Part shown: one piece after another, positions 22,373 through 34,069 of the stretch
How positions within the stretch are numbered: the stretch's first letter is position 1
Layout: each line of letters starts with the position of its first letter
Assembly (NCBI RefSeq): GCF_019320115.1
Contig: NC_089581.1
Location: forward strand, 70,452,448-70,516,447
DNA length: 64,000 nt
Origin: Miscanthus floridulus
Lineage: Eukaryota; Streptophyta; Magnoliopsida; Poales; Poaceae
Direction of reading: 5' to 3'
Translations under genes and position numbers: made by a program
Notes under the pieces: generated by a model
Told to the model about the DNA's origin: nothing
The model's input: the letters and a program-made list of their open reading frames with translations, nothing else
The model's database searches: none

Positions 22373-22603
22373 CGTAGCTGAACAGATAAAATTATTTAAA
22401 TAGGGAAGAGGTTAATGCATTAAATTTCTATCAAATATGTACATAAATAAAAGGAACTAGAACGTCGTATGAAACCGAATCAGCATTTATATTTTTCACA
22501 ACAAAGTTTGAATTCTTCCCAAACTTATAGGAGCACTGCTCTACAAATATTTGAAGTTCATGGTTGCCTAGTCCCTTAACCGAATGAACCACCAGGATCT
22601 GCT

Positions 22604-23362
22604 TCATGCCGCTGCATTCAGATGTTTCTTGAACCATACTCCAATGTTGAGGAAGCTTTCGAAATCAGACCGCGGTCTGCAGAGAAAAATCACCAAATCC
22701 GAGCCCAATTCAAAAAGGGGAAAGGGATGGCCAAACAAGCCTCGCTGCATGCGACCGAAGAACAGAATTAGCTTACAGATTGATTTCATGTATGTCCTCT
22801 GGGAACATCATGATTTTGACCTCGCCTCCTCTTTGTCTCAGGCCCCTCGCGTACTGAAATTATGTGAAATCAAATATGTAAACAAGAGGCATCTGAGAAG
22901 ATAGGACGGGAATGCAGAGACAAATTAGTATGGGAAGTTCGGTCACATGAAATTCTATCATCGTAGTATAAATAAAAAGAGGCGTACCCAGTGTAGATAG
23001 CTCTCACTCTGTGCGGGGTCTAGAAAAGGGTGTTGGTGGCAAGCTTTACCCTCCCCTGTGCAATGCGAGGAGACCGCGACTCAAATTCGGGACCTTCAGG
23101 TCACAGACGGTAAGACTCTACCGCTTGCGCCAGACCCGCCCATCCATCATAGTATAAATAAGACTAGCTAAAATATTTTTACAGCAATGCGTTGAACTTG
23201 AGACCCATCTGTAGTTGTAAATGTGTTACCACATCTTTCCTTGACGAGTTAGAATAGATCCGCTGAAGCAGATCTCAAGAGATATTCATGTACCTGTAGG
23301 CCATTATAAACAGGTACTCGACGATCAGCTCCACCAAGAAGCCTAAGAAGGGGCGCTTTCAC
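22604..23362 (-). pseudogene. AARE: AARE last three exons (catalytic Asp and His)
   Basis: Exon 16 (23294-23362) encodes 23 residues, including LLGGADRRVPVYNGLQ, with the charge-relay Asp. Exon 17 (22777-22853) encodes YARGLRQRGGEVKIMMF and then EDIHEIN with the His. Exon 18 (22604-22676) encodes SDFESFLNIGVWFKKHLN, two further Ala and the TGA stop. Acceptors read gtgcag, atttcag and ctgcag; donors are gtacat and gtaagc. Phases join cleanly. These exons are undamaged, but the CACTA-2 terminus lies only 31 bp upstream of exon 16. Confidence 0.92.
22974..23146 (-). mobile_element. tRNA-derived SINE in an AARE intron
   Basis: On the minus strand the element starts with gggcgggtctggcgcaagcg. The Pol III A box tggcgcaagcggtagag is at 23116-23132 and a B-box-like ggtcccgaatttgagtc near 23077-23093. 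It ends cctcttttt near 22974. Direct repeats tagtataaata flank it (about 22963-22973 and 23150-23160), as expected for LINE-driven insertion. It resembles a tRNA gene only in its 5' half; the rest is the SINE body. It lies between AARE exons 16 and 17. Confidence 0.8.
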
Positions 23363-23399
23363 CTGCACAATCAGAAAAGTTCCATTAACCATACACTAC

Positions 23400-23735
23400 T
23401 AGAAACAGTAGGTATGCCGAGTGTCTGGTATTTTGCCGAGTGCATTTCTTCAGGCACTCGGCAAACAGTATCTTTACCGAGTGCCTACATGTAAAAACTC
23501 GGCAAAACAAATGCACTCGATAAAAAAAAACTTATTTGTCAAGTGCAGAAAATAAAACACTCGACAAACAACAATAAGACACTTGGCAAAGAATAGACAC
23601 TCGGCAAAAGGTCGCCACGTGTGCCGGCCGTCGACCAGGGTGGTGGCCGTTAGTACTTTGCCGAGTGTTCTTATCTGGCACTCGGTAAATAGGTTCATTT
23701 ACCGAGTGTTTTATTTTGGCACTCGGCAAGTTAAA
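23400..23735. repeat. CACTA-2 5' subterminal motif cluster
   Basis: The 11-12-bp motif tttgccgagtg(t/c) and its complement occur about ten times in both orientations, with decayed copies such as aagacacttggcaaag. A second cluster at 25715-26035, after the 678-bp repeats, has the same motif. These are the presumed transposase binding sites. Confidence 0.85.
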
Positions 23736-23740
23736 AAGTT

Positions 23741-25712
23741 TTTTTCCTCCCCTGACCTTGAAACTTTTTCTACACTCCATATACAACATGTGGTACTCAA
23801 TGTTAAAATTTAGTATATTTCTGGATCTGTTTGCTATATTTAATTAATTTATTGCCTTTAAAGTATTTTTTTGCTATAAGTTAAATTTGAACTGCAAGTG
23901 ATTCAAATAATATAATAAAATAAGTACAAAAATGATATTCATGTTATTGAGAACCGTGTGAGGCCATATCCGAGAAATGAAAGGAAATTTTGAACATCTT
24001 GTTCACGAAACCCGACCACGAACGTGTAGCCGAATGATTTTTAAATTCTTAAAAAAACAAACGAAGTCTGAAAATCATGAGATTTGTCAAGATCTCATGA
24101 TATCATACGTGGAGGCCATGGTAAAAAAATGAGAAGGTTTCGCACAATCAGTCATGTATGATGTTTACAAACCGAAGTATCTCAGAAGAAGAATCCTATC
24201 ATTGAGAAGGATTCGGTAAGATTTGGAGTCAAAGTGACGGTCGAATTAGGGTTTGACTTCAAAACTTTTTGTATATGCAATAGAGAACATAGATTAATTC
24301 ATGTGTAATTTTGGTAAATTTTTTGATCCATTCGATAATTTTAATTTGTTAAGTGCAGTTATAGAATTTTAATTGATATACATTGAATTTGAGCTACAAC
24401 TATATGAAATAATAAGTTTTTTTCCTCCCCTGACATTGAAACTTTTTCTGCACTCCACATACAACATGTGGTACTCCATGTTAAGATTTGGTATATTTCT
24501 GGATTCTGTTTGCTATATTTAATTAATTTATTGCCTTTAAAGTAAATTTTTTGGTATAAGTCAAATTTGAACCGCAAGTGATTCAAATAATATAATAAAA
24601 TGAGTAGAAAAATAATATTCATATTATTGAGTCCCGTGTGAGGCCTTATTCGGGAAATGAAAGAAAATTTTGAACATCTTGTTCACGAAACCCGACCACG
24701 AACGTGTGGCCGAATGATTTTTAAATTCTAAAAAAACAAACGAAGTCTGAAAATCATGAGATTTGTCAAGATCTCATGATATCATACATGGAGGCCGTGG
24801 TAAAAATTGAGAAGGTTTCACACTATCTGTCACGTATGATGTTTACAAGCTGAAGTATCTCACAAGAAGAATCCTAGCGTTGAGAAGGATTCTATAAGAT
24901 TTGGAGTTAAAGTGATGGTCAAATTGGGGTTTGACTTCAAAACTTTTTGTATAGGTAATAGAGAACATAGATTGATTCATGTGTAATTTTGGTAAATTTT
25001 TTAATCCGTTCGATAATTTTAATTTGTTAAGTGCAATTATAGATTTTTAATTGATATACATTGAATTTGAGCTACAACTGCATGAAATAATAAGTTTTTT
25101 TCCTCCCCTGACCTTGAAATGTTTTGTACACTCCACATACAACATGTGGTACTCCATGTTAAGATTTGGTATATTTTTGGATCCGTTTGCTATAATTTAA
25201 TTAATTTATTGCCTTTAAAGTAATTTTTTAGTATAAGTCAAATTTGAAATGCAAGTGATTCAAATAATATAATAAAATGACTAGAAAAATGATATTGATG
25301 TTATTGAGTCCCGTGTGAGGCCTTATCCAGGAAATGAAAAAAATTTGAACATCTTGTTCACGAAACCCGACCACGAACGTGTGGTCGAATGGTTTTTAAA
25401 TTCTTAAAAAAACAAACGAAGTCTGAAAATTTGAGAACAAGATGTCACATATGATGTTTACAAATCGAAGTATCTCAGAAGAAGAATCATAGCGTTGAGA
25501 AGAATTCAGTAAGATTTGGAGTCAAAGTGACGGTCGAATTGGGGTTTGACTTTAAAACTTTTTGTATAGGCAATTGAGAACATAGATTGATTCATGTGTA
25601 ATTTTGGTAAATTTTTAGATCCGTTCGATAATTTTAATTTGTTATGTGCAATTATAGAATTTTAATTGATATACATTGAATTTGAGCTACGACTGCATAA
25701 AATAATAAGTTT
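23741..25712. repeat. Three tandem copies of a 678-bp noncoding unit in CACTA-2
   Basis: The marker cctcccctga(c)cttgaaa occurs at 23746, 24424 and 25102, exactly 678 bp apart both times. Other shared phrases include cgaaacccgaccacgaacgt. Copy 3 lacks about 70 bp (after gtctgaaaat). The unit is AT-rich and has no coding potential I recognise. It splits the 5' subterminal motif cluster in two. Confidence 0.9.
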
Positions 25713-26035
25713 GCTAACTTTGCCGAGTGTCCCTGAGATGGCACTCAGCAAAGATTGGGTTTGTTGAGTGTCAAACCTAGGACACTCGGCAAACAGCTTC
25801 ACGGGCCCCACACACGCGCATTATAGTTTAGGATTTGGAAATGGGAAAAAATAAAACGTGTTTGCCGAGTGCCCACGATTTAGCACTCGACAAACCTGTA
25901 TTTTGCTGAGTGTCATAACTGGGACACTCAACAAACAGCTTTATGAGCCCCACAAGCGCAGTAGTTTAGGTTTTCAAAAATGAAAAAATGGGGGTTTACC
26001 GAGTGCTAGATCATGGGCACTCGGCAAACCTCCCT

Positions 26036-28230
26036 CGTAACCACCCCCCGCACCCGACCGCACACACATGGTCACTCTCAAACCCACAACTACGCCCAAA
26101 CTAGACCACGCCGCCGGCCCCGCACCTGCCCACACAAGCCCCCGACGCTCGGCCTCCCGCCCTCGACGCCCGCCGCCCGTGCGCCCACCGCCGCAGTTTC
26201 ACCGCCCCGAGAGCCCGCCGCCTCCGTTTCGCCACCCTAGGAGCCCACCGCCGCCGTTTTGCCGCCCCAGGAGCCCACCACGGCTTACCCTATTCCGATC
26301 ACCACAGAGGAGCTACTGCTGTTGCTGATTGAAGAGCTGCTTTTTCCCAACACCGCGACTCCGAACCAAGAGGTCCAAGAGAAGGACGAGGAGCCCCTCT
26401 TGCTCGCCACCGCACCGCCCTCTTCGACCTCATCGCCGCCAGTAAGCACTGCCCCGCCCCGCCTCGCTTCCTCCCCCCACCTACATTCCCTGCTATGCAT
26501 GCCCGGCCTTTCGAGCCGCATCACCTTTTCTACATAGCATGAACCCAAGCACGAGCGGCCACGAGCTCTCACTCGCCACGGCGCTGCTCGCCGTGCGCAC
26601 CCTCACAATTACGGCCTCTCTGCTGGCCACTTGCACGCCCGCGAGCACAGATGTCCTTGAGATTTAGGGTTCTACTCGATTCTGAGGTTGGAAACCCCGT
26701 TAGTGCTAATTGGTGATTATAGTTTATCTATGAATTTCTAGTACATATTGCTTGTGAGGAAATTGGGATGAAATGATTTAGTCGAGGCACTAGATACTTG
26801 TATAGATGATTATGGTTTATCTGCCAATTTGTACTGTTGTTTGTCAGGAAATTGGGATAAATGCTTTAGTCAAGGCACTGGATACTTGTATTGTTTGTTA
26901 CAGTCGCTCCTAGATGCATGGGCGTGGGGCAATAATTAAAGTCCTTCAGATATTATGTTATTCGATTAACTGCATATGAATTTGAGCAAGTTTTAGTAAG
27001 AACAGTTAGTAGCAATTAATCTAGGATTCTCTGGTACAGCATAATTTCTATCAGCTTAGTGATGCTGATTGATGTTTATGGCTTGTTTGTGAATCTCTAA
27101 TAGTGTTGCATGTGAGATACTTTATAAATTATGAAGGTGGGATAAACTGGGATTGGAATGATTTAGTGGAAGACACTTCTGTGATATTATTATTCGTATT
27201 ACATATGCTTTTGATGACATAACTACTATGATGATTGCAGCATAAATTATGTTTGATGTTTCATGCAATTATCATGGTCTACCTTTCCACATTACATCTC
27301 TTTCTTTTTTTGATGATTGAGGCAATGCTCACAACTGAACCAACCATCATCCCCAAAGTTGACACTACCTTTGTACCTGTTCAATGATAGTTAAAGCAAT
27401 GCTCAATGGTTGCATCTGTTTTCGTGCATTTCTTCCTACCTCTTCTGCTTTGTGTAGTTTCTAGGCACCAAAGACAGGTACTGTTTATTGCATGTGATGA
27501 TTTCTTTCTTTGTCTAATTTGATCGTTGGCAAGTTCAAGATGTAAGAATTAATTTTTCACTTTCACCCTATTTGGTGGGGATGATCCATCATAACTGTGT
27601 ATGTGGTTGTTGGCCATCGTGCCATTGGTTTGTTGCAAGTTGTGGTTACCTCACCATGCAGGGGAGGTGCTGCCGAAATTTATAATTGACACTATTATGT
27701 TCCTTTGTTGTAGGAGAGGCCATTGCCAAGATCGTTCTCCACCAACCTCGACTCGTCACTTTGCCCTACCGCAAGGTGAGGCATCCTACACCCCTCTTCC
27801 ATATGATGTGAAATATAGGATGTTTGTATATCACGTAACCTAGCTAGGTGTCTCACGTTCGAAAGAGATACGGTTGGAAATATACAGATCTTTGCATATC
27901 TATATCCGTATCTGTTTTGAATTGTCCATATTTTTTGAACAGTCCGAGGATGTGTAGATGGGGTTAGTTTCCATGCTCTACTCTGATCCGAGATAGAGTT
28001 TCGGTAGCATCTCCCTGTTGTTCTCTGGATACACAATCTCCATGCCAGGATGTGTATTTGGAGAACAGCAGGGAGGTGCTGTCAAAATTTTGTCTCGGAT
28101 AGGAGTAGAGCATGGAAACTAACCCCATCTACATATCCTCGGGTGGGATTAGGACCTATCTTCACCTATTAGACAGTATAGGAACTTGTAGATGCAATTG
28201 ATTTTATATTACATGCTGATATGTTAGAGG
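26036..28230 (+). other. CACTA-2 CpG-rich leader and intron-like region
   Basis: About 26040-26560 is CpG- and proline-codon-rich, with plus-strand ORFs of low complexity, like a 5'UTR/first exon. About 26640-28220 is AT-rich and intron-like, with an inverted repeat at 27944-28142. I see no domain. The TNP2 fragment follows at 28231. Confidence 0.5.
27944..28142. repeat. Inverted repeat with ~91-bp arms
   Basis: The left arm (27944-28034) begins ccgaggatgtgtagatgggg; the right arm (28052-28142) is its complement with roughly 80 percent identity. The loop is 17 nt. The transcript could form a long hairpin just upstream of the TNP2 ATG. It may be a MITE or an element-specific control structure. 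Confidence 0.9.
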
Positions 28231-29190
28231 ATGGATGGCCGTGAGTGGATGTACACGGGCTACTCTAGTCAGGGTTCGTTCACCGATGAATGGATTGAGA
28301 AGACCGATGCTTTCTTGGAACTAGCATTTGCAAGGGTTAAAGGAGCGCGTGACACTTGGTGTCCTTGCAGTATTTGTGCAAACATGCGTCGACAAACAAA
28401 GGTGGTCATAGGTAAACATCTTTGTAAGAATGGATTTACGGCGGACTATACCTAGTGGATCTACCATGGTGAATCCAATCATGTGAGAGACAAGGTCATG
28501 AGACAATGCATCGAGGATTATGATGCTGATGCTAGGGTAGGAGACATGTTAAATGACTATCATGAAACACACTTCGATGCAGGATGTAGGGAGGAGGAGC
28601 TAGAGCCAACCACAAAGGCGTATTATGATATGTTGTCTGCAGCACAACAACCCCTTCATGGGCATGCCAAGATTTCTCAACTAGATGCCATTGCACGCCT
28701 AATGGCCGTAAAGTCCCAATTTAGCTTGAGTCAAGAAGCCTTCGATGTTATGCTGACAGTTGTTGGTAGCCTGCTCCCGGATGGTCACATCCTGCCAAAG
28801 AGCATGTATGAGGCACAGAAACTGCTTCGTGCACTTAAGATGTCATATGAGCAGATACACGCTTATCCGAAGGGATGCATCTTATTTAGGAAAGAACATG
28901 CGGAAGCAAAGTACTGTGTGAAGTGTAAATCATCTAGGTTCCTGGAGGTAGACTCTGGTGATGGTCAGAAGAGGTAGCTCGCCATCCCCGTGAAGATCCT
29001 ACAGTACCTTCCATTCATATCGAGCATCCAATGGCTTTATATGACTGAGGAATCCGTGAAATAGATGACATGGCACAAATACAGACGTCGATACAATCTT
29101 GAGAAGCTGGTGCATCCATCCGATGGTGAAGCATAGACAAGGTTTGATATGATTCATCGTGAGAAAGCTCTAGAGGATTTATATGACTGA
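28231..29190 (+). pseudogene. TNP2 N-terminal fragment of CACTA-2
   Basis: It starts MDGREWMYTGYSSQGSFTDE, with a Transpos_assoc zinc region (TWCPCSICAN then IGKHLCKNGF) and a stop in place of a residue at 28453. The TNP2 entry follows (KSMYEAQKLLRALKMSYEQI, CILFRKEH, CVKCKSSRF), then stops at 28975, 29062 and 29134. The catalytic part, DUF4218 and DUF4216 are missing. This is a deletion derivative that would need transposase from elsewhere. Confidence 0.8.
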
Positions 29191-29243
29191 GATTAATTAT
29201 GCTTAATTTTATCTTCTTATATGTCATATACTTGATGATGTAG

Positions 29244-30160
29244 GTGCCTCCGTGGTGGTGCGCCTTTGATCTACAGTGTTGGGCTCGGATTATGGACAGG
29301 TGGTGCGACCCCGTGTGGGAGGAGAATCACAACGCTTGCCGGGAGTGGCATTTGCTGATGCCGAGTGCACCACACCATCAAGGCAACCTCAACCTCTCAG
29401 AATACGCGGCTAGATGGGTATGCGAATTCATTTCTTTATTCTAATGCTCAACTCTGCATAATTTCTAATCATATTGTTTTTTTATAGTCTGTGGCACATG
29501 GTGGCTAGCCTTGCTCCTAGTTTGTGGCATATGCTTTGGCCCACAAGGGGAAGGCGATGTTCGACATCACCTACAACCCAGAGGACCTGCCCTCGGCGTA
29601 TAGCAACGAGTTCGTCCATAGCCGCCTCGATGGATACACATCGATGGCAAGGGTGGTCCATAGCCCAAAGTACGATCTGAGCACCCATGACCTTGATGGA
29701 GAAGTGGGCATGAGGGCAAGAGGAGGCAAGAAGCATGGCCGGTTCTGGATTGGCGATGGCACAATCGACACAGCCAGTACTCCCACTCTCTCCCAGATTC
29801 GAGCACGGAGCACAGGTTCTAGTCCGGCGATACGCCCATGGTCGGACTCTACACGGTTCCAGATGAACGCACTCTAGGTTATTTCTATTTTATTCATCGT
29901 TCATTCATTTTTACATACTTTTGCATTGCATTGTAACATTGGAATGAAATATTGTAGGCTCGGCTGGAATAAGAAACGAGGCATCGGGAGGAGCTAGAGG
30001 CGAAGATGGAGGCAGAGCGGTAGAGGATGGAGCAGCAAATGTTTGAATATATGAGGGGTGTTTACGCTGCAATTGGTCAACCTCCACCACCGATGCCAAT
30101 CCCTCCTCCTCAACCTGCTCCAAACACTGTTTTTAGGCACTCTGAGTTGCTTTACAACTA
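29244..30160 (+). pseudogene. Transposase_24-like (Ptta/En-Spm) fragment of CACTA-2
   Basis: Exon-like pieces read ENHNACREWHLLMPSAPHH, then (after an intron near 29419-29487) AYALAHKGKAMFDITYNPED, GRFWIGDGTIDTASTPTLSQ, and a charged tail before PPPPMPIPPPQPAP. This is the second CACTA gene, joined close to the truncated TNP2 gene. Stops and frame changes are present. Confidence 0.65.
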
Positions 30161-30517
30161 GTTGTGCAGCAATCTCTTCTCCTTTGTGCAATCTTGACTC
30201 ACACATGCAATCTCTTCTCCTTTGTGCAGCATCAATCGGTGGCATCGAATGAGCCTCATGATCCAGCGTGGTCGTAGTGGAACTCGTGGCCTAAGTAGAC
30301 TTGTGATTTTATTTGCATTTGCATTTGTGGATTACCTATGATTATTTGTGGTTGTGAATGAACCTACTAGTGATTTTAAAGTTTATTTGCATTAATGTGT
30401 TGTCCATATATCAATATGAACTGCCTGTGATGCCTATTGTGAACTATCTGTGATGGATGTGATATTTATTTGAATGTGGTATGTGGCTGTCACCGAACCT
30501 AATAAACTGATTATATG

Positions 30518-31010
30518 TGGCAGCTTTGCCGAGTGTTACACTGGGCAAAGAAGCCTTTTGCCGAGTGCCAGGGTTAAAACACTTGGCAAAGTGGACGCGT
30601 GGCAAAATTCTGTGCATTCTGGGACTAAAATGGCTTCTTTGCCGAGTGTCTACGCTATGACACTTGGCAAAGAAGCCAAAATTCTATGCATTCTAGGATG
30701 TGTTTGCTGAGTGCCTAAACTTTAACACACGACAAAGGTAGAAGCTTTGCCAAGTGCCTGGAATATGACACACGGCAAAGGAAGAATCTTTGCCGAGTTC
30801 CTGAACTTTAACACTCGGCAAAGAAAGAAGCTTTGATGAGTGCCCAAACTTTGACACTCGACAAAGAAGCATAGTTTGCTGAGTGCATGAGATTTGACAC
30901 TCAATAAACGCGCCATAACCGTCTCCACTCCGTCACGTTACTTTTTCTCACCGAGCGTCAGTTTCAGCTCTTGGTAAAATCTTTGCCGAGTGCCCGATAG
31001 AAAACACTCA
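30518..31010. repeat. CACTA-2 3' subterminal motif cluster (left part)
   Basis: At least twelve copies of tttgccgagtg or cactcggcaaag lie in both orientations, several decayed. The cluster resumes at 31863-31995 on the other side of the inserted solo LTR. The stretch 30161-30517 before it is AT-rich 3' sequence with no feature. Confidence 0.85.
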
Positions 31011-31862
31011 TGATGTAGACCAGGCCCGATCTTACAAAAGGTATGATAGCGTTGATTGGTGGAGACTCGACATTCACGATCTAGGCTTTGAACCAAGACT
31101 GATTCGGACCCCCGCAATCATTATACCATTGCTCTGTTGGTTATCAACCACGCGAACGTGATTGACCTCGCCGAGAAGGCTTTCCTACAAGCAAATCGAG
31201 AACACAAGCAAGAACGAGATGAACACAATCTAAAATTGCAAATAAATATGAGGATTATGATAATGAGAAGGAGTTCAAGTCTTTATTCGAAAGGACTAAT
31301 CGCCACAGGCGAACAAGATCAAGAACTGGGGCCCTGGTTCACAGCAAGCGGCCTTGGCGGCGATAGTTGCAGCAAAACAACGTCTGTTTCATGAGGAAAT
31401 CAAGAACTAAACAAAACCCAAACCCTAAGGAGAGCGATAGCTGCTATTTATAGAGTCTTGGGCGTCACCCCCCTGGACACGCCCCCTAATGGGCCCAAAC
31501 ACGATACACGGTCCAACGGACCAAAAGACGGTGTCGTAGCACCCTGACAGATTCTGGACGATGACTTGTTTCGACAATTTTCATTGATTCCGAAGGGCTT
31601 TTGATGTGAGACCACTTGCATTGGCTTCCTTATCAAATTATCTTTCCAACCATACGTGGATCGTCGAAAACGGAGTCCGGATGCGTCCTGGGTGACCAGT
31701 TTAAGGCAGACTCAAACTTGAGTTGCTTTGGGCCTCCACCTCGGGGACTCGAACCGAATTAGCCTCGGGCCTCCTTCTTGACTTGGACACCCTTGCTGGC
31801 CTCCTACCCCTCCTAACTATGTGCCAAACATGGTCGTAAGCATGGGTGTCATGTTCTCATCA
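31011..31862 (+). mobile_element. Solo LTR (Gypsy-like) inserted in CACTA-2
   Basis: It begins TGATGTAGACC at 31011 and ends GTTCTCATCA at 31862 (852 bp). It is flanked by actca (31006-31010) and actcg (31863-31867), a 5-bp duplication with one G-to-A difference. A tatttatag box lies at about 31443-31452. No internal domain remains, so it is a product of LTR-LTR recombination. The Gypsy assignment is a guess from length and style. Confidence 0.75.
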
Positions 31863-32239
31863 ACTCGGCAAAGAGCCGTTTGACAACACTGTAGATGTCG
31901 TGTCCTGTTTGCCGAGTGTTACACTCGACAAATTCTTTGCCGAGTATTTTTTGGGCTTTGTTAAGTGCCTGTGGCATACGGCAAAGCGACTGTTTCTGGT
32001 AGTGATACCACCAAAATGATAATTGACCTAATAGTTGAGACAGGGAAAACATACTTTAGAGATATGGGCAATTGGTGATTTCTGATAGAAGAGATGAAGA
32101 TGGTTGGATGAAGGGGCTTTAGAGGCATCTAGTATATCAAAGCAAGTTACTTTGGCCGCCTCTTAGGGTGTCCACATCGCCCTGAATTCTCCTGGCCATC
32201 CGATCCTCCATCGTGTGGCCCAAATTGTTTGTAGCCGCT

Positions 32240-32860
32240 TCTGTTGGAATCAGCTTCTACCGGCTCCTCATCGCTCTGGGTTCTTTTTGCTAGCTTCTGT
32301 GCCTTGTCATGCGAATCTGGTGGAACAAATATATACTCGGCTCTAGCTTCTCCTTGCAGATTCTTCCCTCCTCTCTCTCCCCGTCGGTCTCTCCCTCTCT
32401 GTCCTGACGTGAGCAGGGGCGATAGGCACGAGCCGGGTACGGCGATGACGGTGACTGTCCTCCTCCTCCTTCATCCTCCCTCGCCTACCTCTCACCTCCG
32501 TTTCTCCCTCCCCTTCCTCACTCTCCCCTTCCCTCTCGATGCTACGGCAGGCGCAAGGCGGTGGCAGGTGCCAGGCGACGGCGCCGCTGCGGGTGATGCG
32601 CCGCCGCGGGAGGGGCTCGGCAGCCCCTCCCTCTCCCCCATCCTCCATGCGGCCGCCTGAACGCCTCCTCCCGCTAGGGATCTTGTGCAACTTTGCTCGA
32701 CGAAACCCTAGGTGCCTGTGCGGCGGCGACAGCGGCGATGAAGCTCGGCGACTGGATTTGACGGTGACTCACCCTCTTCTTCTCCTCCTTTGTCCCATGG
32801 CTCCTCCCCTAGATCCTCTCTCCCTCGCATTTTTTTGGAGCGGAAGATCCTCACAATAAT
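32240..32860 (+). other. GC-rich 5'UTR/first-exon-like captured segment in the Helitron
   Basis: A pyrimidine-rich stretch (ctctctctccccgtcgg) is followed by a CpG-rich segment with overlapping low-complexity ORFs. The composition is that of a grass gene's promoter-proximal region and unlike the AT-rich Helitron around it. The origin is not identifiable from this sequence. 32861-34060 is AT-rich, intron-like, with no domain seen. Confidence 0.45.
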
Positions 32861-34069
32861 TTCTATGGCAATTAAGAACAGTAGATTCTAAAGCTTTTGC
32901 TGATTTTATTCCCTTTAATATTTTATTTGCTATTACCTGAATTAAAATCTGCTGGTTGGTTCAAAATAATACCTCTAGGTTAGTAAAAATGGTTACATGT
33001 ACAATCTTGATATATTACTGTGCATTGATTTGTCATCTCCTCGTAATGAATTATGTCCATTCATTAAAAGAGCAGGAAGGCCAGTGACCTTTTTATGCCA
33101 TTTTTTCCTTGTGTGATTTACGATACTGATTGGTTAGTGCATATGTCCATGTCCTCCTTCCAGGAGATTCCTGTTTAACTGAAACCAATGAGTTTCCAGA
33201 AAGAATGATGCTCTTTTTTTAATGTCATGCCAATTTTATCTCTATCTACACTGATGGACTCCATTTTCTTTGTTTCCTGATGTTTCCTGATGTGCATACC
33301 ATTTTTTATCTAGACATTTTTACTAAGTGTAGTTACCTAATGCTTAAATCTAGATGAGTTCTTGGTTCTCACATTGGTATTACTAGCTACTTCTGCAATT
33401 GTTATTTAGCCTGGTTCAGCAGGACCATGTCACAGAGAAGAAAAAAGAAGAAACCATATGCCTCAATGCATTTTAACTGATTTTAAGGTCAGCGGGCCTA
33501 AATCTTGGAATGTTCAAATTGCAATGTCTGTAAAGCTTAGGTTGCCATGTTTTTCTAAGGACATAAAAGCATGGCTCTTACATGCATTTGATATATGTAG
33601 GTTGGTGTCCCCCCCTCCCCAACACGAACTGGTGTAGGTGCTCCACGTAGAACCGCTGATCGTCGTTTCGTCGGCTCGCAGGTTCACTTCCTCTCTTGCT
33701 CCCCCTTTCTCCTTACCTCTCCTTGCCGGACCTGCCTCTCCCAATGCTCTCAGTCCTCATGGAAGCGGTCTTCCTGACACCTTTGTGCTTTCCCTTTTTT
33801 TCTTTGATTATCTTCAATTTGATATACGATTATAGTTGCTCACGGTTTATTGATATACGATATGGCTCACGGTTTTTTGTAAATTCAATATACGATTATA
33901 GTTGCTCTTAATGTTAAAAAAAGGTCTGTGGCATTTTCATATCGTCTTGCCAAAAACGTGTCTGCTTAAATCTCTTAGGTATTTTTTTCGTTCGGTTTTA
34001 CGGTAACTGCTGAACAAATTTCTGGTTGCATCTTGATTAGCCTTCCTAGTCAATTCTCATACACATCAG

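Larger units (their letters stand above)
23394..32004 (+). mobile_element. CACTA-2, 8.6-kb CACTA transposon in an AARE intron
   Basis: Ends are CACTACTAGAAACAGT at 23394 and its complement ACTGTTTCTGGTAGTG ending at 32004 (one mismatch). Both are flanked by ata (23391-23393 and 32005-32007), the 3-bp target duplication of CACTA elements. Subterminal motifs tttgccgagtg and cactcggcaaa occur in clusters near both ends. Inside are a tandem 678-bp repeat, a CpG-rich leader, a TNP2 N-terminal fragment and a Transposase_24-like fragment. It carries a nested solo LTR at 31011-31862. Without it, the AARE intron would be about 80 bp. Confidence 0.93.

Noticed and set aside
23077..23146. Possible tRNA gene (A and B box)
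   Set aside because: No cloverleaf can be closed beyond the head, and the sequence continues into a SINE body with flanking direct repeats.
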